Below are positions 60,276 through 64,000 of a stretch of 64,000 bases of DNA, piece after piece. Source of the DNA: Triops longicaudatus (lineage: Eukaryota > Arthropoda > Branchiopoda > Notostraca > Triopsidae); NCBI GenBank assembly GCA_022885665.1, contig JAGQDJ010000012.1, forward strand, positions 1-64,000, given 5' to 3'. Each line of letters begins with the position of its first letter. The stretch's first letter is position 1. Both the position numbers and the translations under genes were made by a program. The notes beneath the pieces were generated by a model. That model ran no database searches. It worked only from the letters and a program-made list of their open reading frames with translations, and was not told the DNA's origin.

Positions 60276-63200
60276 GTAAATATTGTGGCACAGTCATTTA
60301 TGAAGTCATCAATTTTCGTGGTTTCTTCTCCACCTTTCATAATTCTTACAAAGGGCAGGTTTCAACTTCAATGTATTGGGTCATTCTTGGCTGAGAGTCA
60401 AGTACATGCTCAGAAATACAGTCGGCTCAAAAGCGACTATAAAACCGTTGTTCCAAATTGTGTAGACGAGATGCAAAAATTGTCCCTCCTATCGAGCTAC
60501 TGTATGCGTGAGAAGAAAGAGTAAACAGCCACAGAAAGATACCAGTTTAAACGTACAGTCCTACATCTAGATTAGCTCTACACTTTCAGATAGTAATTTT
60601 TGGAATTTTTACACATTCCGATACAGTTTTTGAGACAGCTAAGCGGCTTGCAATACGCATTAAACCGATTTGCGTACAATCTTAAGGGAAATGCTCTTCG
60701 TGTAACGAACGCTTCCATAAAGCGAACGCCTTCCGGGTTCGATTCGTCGCACAGGGCATGACAGAACTAAATTAGCATTGTGAGTCATAAGCTTTGTATT
60801 TCTAAGGACAATCTAGTACACAATCTAGATAATCGTGGTTATTTTAGTATCCTTTTGTTACGGTTGCCTAGAGCTGAATTTGACGCCAAAGAAAGCTGCT
60901 ATTCTGGAATATTCCGGATTATTTCAAAATGAATTAAAAATAGAAAATTAATCAATTCAGACGTCATCTGAATTGCGTTAACAAACACTTTGCTCGTATG
61001 ATGAAGAATTACATCTCCTTTCTCTATTATGCTAGAAAAGACCTTGGTTACATATTCTGTAATTATGCAATATTGAAATGTCCGATCTATGATAATGCCC
61101 CTGGAAAGAATGTCACTGGAAAGGTCAAAATTCGGCCTAAAAACCTATGAGATTTTCTCAGAATGCGAAGTCTCTATCTGTTTCTTTCAAAGAATATTTG
61201 CTATCAGATGCTTGATACGAACAATATTCAAGATGGTAAATTGCACAACGTGGCACAAACGTAATTTGATGTGCAACAAAAATTATTAATAAACTTGCTA
61301 ATACTTAACAAACCAAATCTATTTCATCTAATTTAGAACAGGAAAGGATTACTAAGAAACAACTGCTGTCAAGAGATTCTCGAGAAATCTTGCTGTCTCT
61401 CAACCATCAGTAAATTACCTGTTTAATCTTTTAGTTCACACACGCTACTTAAATTAAGCTTCACCTTCCGGAAATTAATCCGATATGACCTAGGTGATAT
61501 AAATAGCCAGCGACAAAAGAGTATAAATAGCATATGATATAAAGGTCTATATTTATTTATTACGGAGGTATATTCTTATTTCTCTCATGTGAATTTGTAT
61601 TATAGGAATTAAGCACGGAATAATTTGAAAGATATTGAGAGCGCCGTTACCCTTTTCGAATCTTCTTTAACGGATGGGTTTTAATACGCAGTATCTTGTA
61701 CTCATCTTCGATATAATTCGAACAGTTTGGCAAATTATGCTCAAAACCAAGATTATTCTTAACTAGATATTGTTGTATGTTATAGTAATAAATTAGTTTT
61801 CATTCAGTAGATTTTCAAAATTTTCTTGTTTTAAAACTGGTTTTAAAACGTTAAAATTGTGCAAAGCGCTTAAGAACGTAGAACACGATCATATATCAAG
61901 ACGTTATTTGCTGTAGATCAGCGTCAACTTAATTTGAATGAATTCCTTGCTTTGCACAAGGTTTGACAAAATTTTGAATTTTTAAATTAAATTAAAATTT
62001 CGTCGAATCTCTAGAACTTTGAAAATTTTGTGAAAACGTCTCGAAAATGCGTTACCTGCATGGTGAAGTATAGCTATACCTAGAAATTTCGAAATATTAT
62101 GTATCGATTGTGATAAGGGAAATCGATTATTTATGTGAAATTGATATCGAAAAACGACCCAAATAATACCCGTTATCGTCATTTCCTTGCAGTCAGATTT
62201 CTACAGAATAATGTACTTCATGTCCTTGGCAACAACATGCGTCGTAAAATAAAACAATAGTGATAAATATATTCTCAAATTTAATCAGTTCTGCGTAATG
62301 GACACAATAAGTTGCCTAATGTTTACCTTGCGCAAGGTTTCGCACACTGACAGTGATGTAAGCGAAGGGTCAAGTGAGCATAATGTTGCGATAAGGTTAA
62401 ACCTGTCCCCATATTGAGTCTACCGCTGTTTTCCGTATCATTTCAATCTTTGACACCCGATTATAGATATGTTTAACATCTGTGACACATCTGTGTAAGA
62501 ATTTCTAGGGGATATTCGAACAACTGTATAAACTGAACAACTGAACACCGAATCAACCTGTGAAACTAAGAGAAGTTTCCGGCGACACCTTTTGCGCAAA
62601 ACGGAAAATTGCAACATGCTCTCGTTCTACATCCCTGAACTTAATTTTATACCACAAGTCAGGAATGTTTTTGATTTTATGCTTCCAGCTTCACGATCCT
62701 AACTTTAGTGTTATCCTTAGAAAAAATAATTAAAGCAATTAATATATCTTTAAAATACTGAAATTAGTGTTAAACATGCTTTTGACATACACGCGTATCG
62801 GAGTTTGTTTTTACAATTTTAGTTTTCGGATTATTACTTTAATAATCGCATTGCATGGGGACAGCAAAGGTAAGTGTCTTCTGGGACGATTGTTAGAAGT
62901 CACAATTGTGTTATTTCGAAACAAACCTGTATACGCCTATAAGCTTTTTCGTTATACACAGTTGATTGCATTTGTATTATATAATTACCTCTGAATTACT
63001 GAGAACATAGTAATGCGAAACTCTACGATATTCGCCGCTAAAATTTGTTATATGTTTAATGCGGAAATGATTTTTAATTGGGAAAACAAAATTTAAATAG
63101 AGTACTCGCATTACAAAACTAGTTTGAAATGAAAACGCATCCATAAACTTACTATTGTAAGCCAGAGGGATAACTGATATTAATACGAGGGTATTATAAG

Positions 63201-64000
63201 CATCTGTATATTCAATTTAGGCGAGCGCTTACTGCTGTAAAAGGACAGACGAATACTTAGTTTTTATTTACTTTCTCATGAACATTTTATTCTTTTTCCA
63301 CTAAAAATTTCCTAAATAGGCTTCGTTGACTTCAAGTGTCTGATTTTTTACACTTACACTCGATTTGTAGTTCATTCATGATTTTTGCACGATCTTTCCG
63401 ACTTGTCAACTGTCTCGTGCCTCTAATTTTTAAATAATGCCATTACATCCCGTTCCATTTCTATAATAGTTATTAAGTTAAAAATTTTATTTATTTTTTT
63501 CTTTCTCTTTCAACTTCAAGATTTTTCTCTGTGTTTGTTCTTTGATGGCCCTTCTATTTTTAAAAATTGCATTCATACCATGTATTTCATTAGCGTTTCA
63601 TAACGTCAGTACACGTATTTACATTTTAAGTTGCATGAGGCGAAACTTCCTTAACTACCAGGTAAATTTGTAATACATGGTTGCAGCAAGCTAATACGGA
63701 CACGTTTGCTAATCCGTCAGTTGTAAAAAGCAAAGAGGCGTAGCGTCATACGTAGAACTAAAATGCTATCCTGACGTCATTTCTCGTAGAGGCGCTGGAC
63801 GGAGCTGGAAAAGTTAAGACGGAGCCTCATCATGTAAACTGATTAGCCTATTTACAAGAACTTCTCAAACTTGCGTTGATCTGCAGTTCGTTTTCTCTGA
63901 ATTTCCAAAAATTTTGGTAAACCGTCTGTTGCTAAGCTGTCATTTCATTCTCCGATATTTCAGCTATTTCTGGAACAAAACCAGATACAAATCTGCGAGA
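60276..64000. other. No gene supported; intron or 3' DNA
   Basis: AT-rich DNA with only short frames. If the SH2 gene continues past the window, this is one long intron, unusually large for this locus. It holds the inverted copy of a dispersed repeat and, near 60700, MITE-like TGTAACGAACG strings. Confidence 0.4.
61470..61757 (-). repeat. Dispersed repeat, copy 2 (inverted)
   Basis: The reverse complement aligns with 38134-38440 over about 300 bases with scattered substitutions and small indels. This copy is more diverged around its middle (about 61550-61600). Confidence 0.8.

Overview
This window looks like nuclear DNA from an arthropod, probably a non-insect one such as a crustacean. The evidence is split genes with canonical GT-AG introns of mostly 55-120 nt, a ZAD-type zinc-finger protein, a chitin-binding RR-type cuticle protein, an arthropod SmydA-type SET/MYND protein, and AT-rich intergenic DNA with MITEs and a tRNA-derived SINE. 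The arthropod assignment is fairly firm. The subgroup is a guess from the cuticle-protein style and the short introns. I assembled the gene models by hand: introns were placed at GT/AG sites, reading phase was checked across every junction, and each complete model sums to a whole number of codons.

Layout, left to right. 54-2296 (+) is the 3' part of a ZAD/C2H2 zinc-finger gene. 2981-3240 is a tRNA-derived SINE. 4166-5458 (+) is a secreted CAP (antigen-5-like) protein with a MITE in its first intron. 6204-9246 (+) is an unrecognised coiled-coil protein whose last intron is mostly a long-TIR MITE. 9688-11683 (-) is mitochondrial proline dehydrogenase. 12155-21511 (-) is the helicase/nuclease DNA2 in 16 exons, with a cuticle-protein gene (15661-16754, +) nested in its 3.26-kb intron.

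22146-32843 (-) is a very large (about 2,665 aa) multi-C2H2 protein, called gene A here. 35530-39771 (+) is an unrecognised 835-aa protein, gene C. 40638-44239 (-) is gene B, a finger-less paralogue of gene A. 45624-49522 (-) is the eIF4E transporter 4E-T. 50680-51937 (+) is the Fe-S scaffold NFU1. 52108-54659 (+) is a SmydA-like SET/MYND protein. 57190-60275 (+) is the 5' part of an SH2D4-like adaptor whose SH2 domain is incomplete here. The last 3.7 kb has no gene I can support and carries the second, inverted copy of a dispersed repeat also found in a gene C intron.

The genes do not form one pathway. Several are housekeeping: DNA2 (Okazaki-fragment and end processing), NFU1 (mitochondrial Fe-S delivery; DNA2 itself has an Fe-S site), PRODH (proline catabolism) and 4E-T (mRNA repression and decay). 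The best candidate for something undescribed is the gene A/gene B pair. They share an N-terminal roughly 90-residue helical region with identical intron phases, plus two further motifs, but only A carries zinc fingers and an AT-hook. Other notable points are a consensus PCNA-binding box at the N-terminus of DNA2, a MITE that ends five bases from a splice acceptor, and a strongly recurrent octamer GGGCGTGG on both strands.
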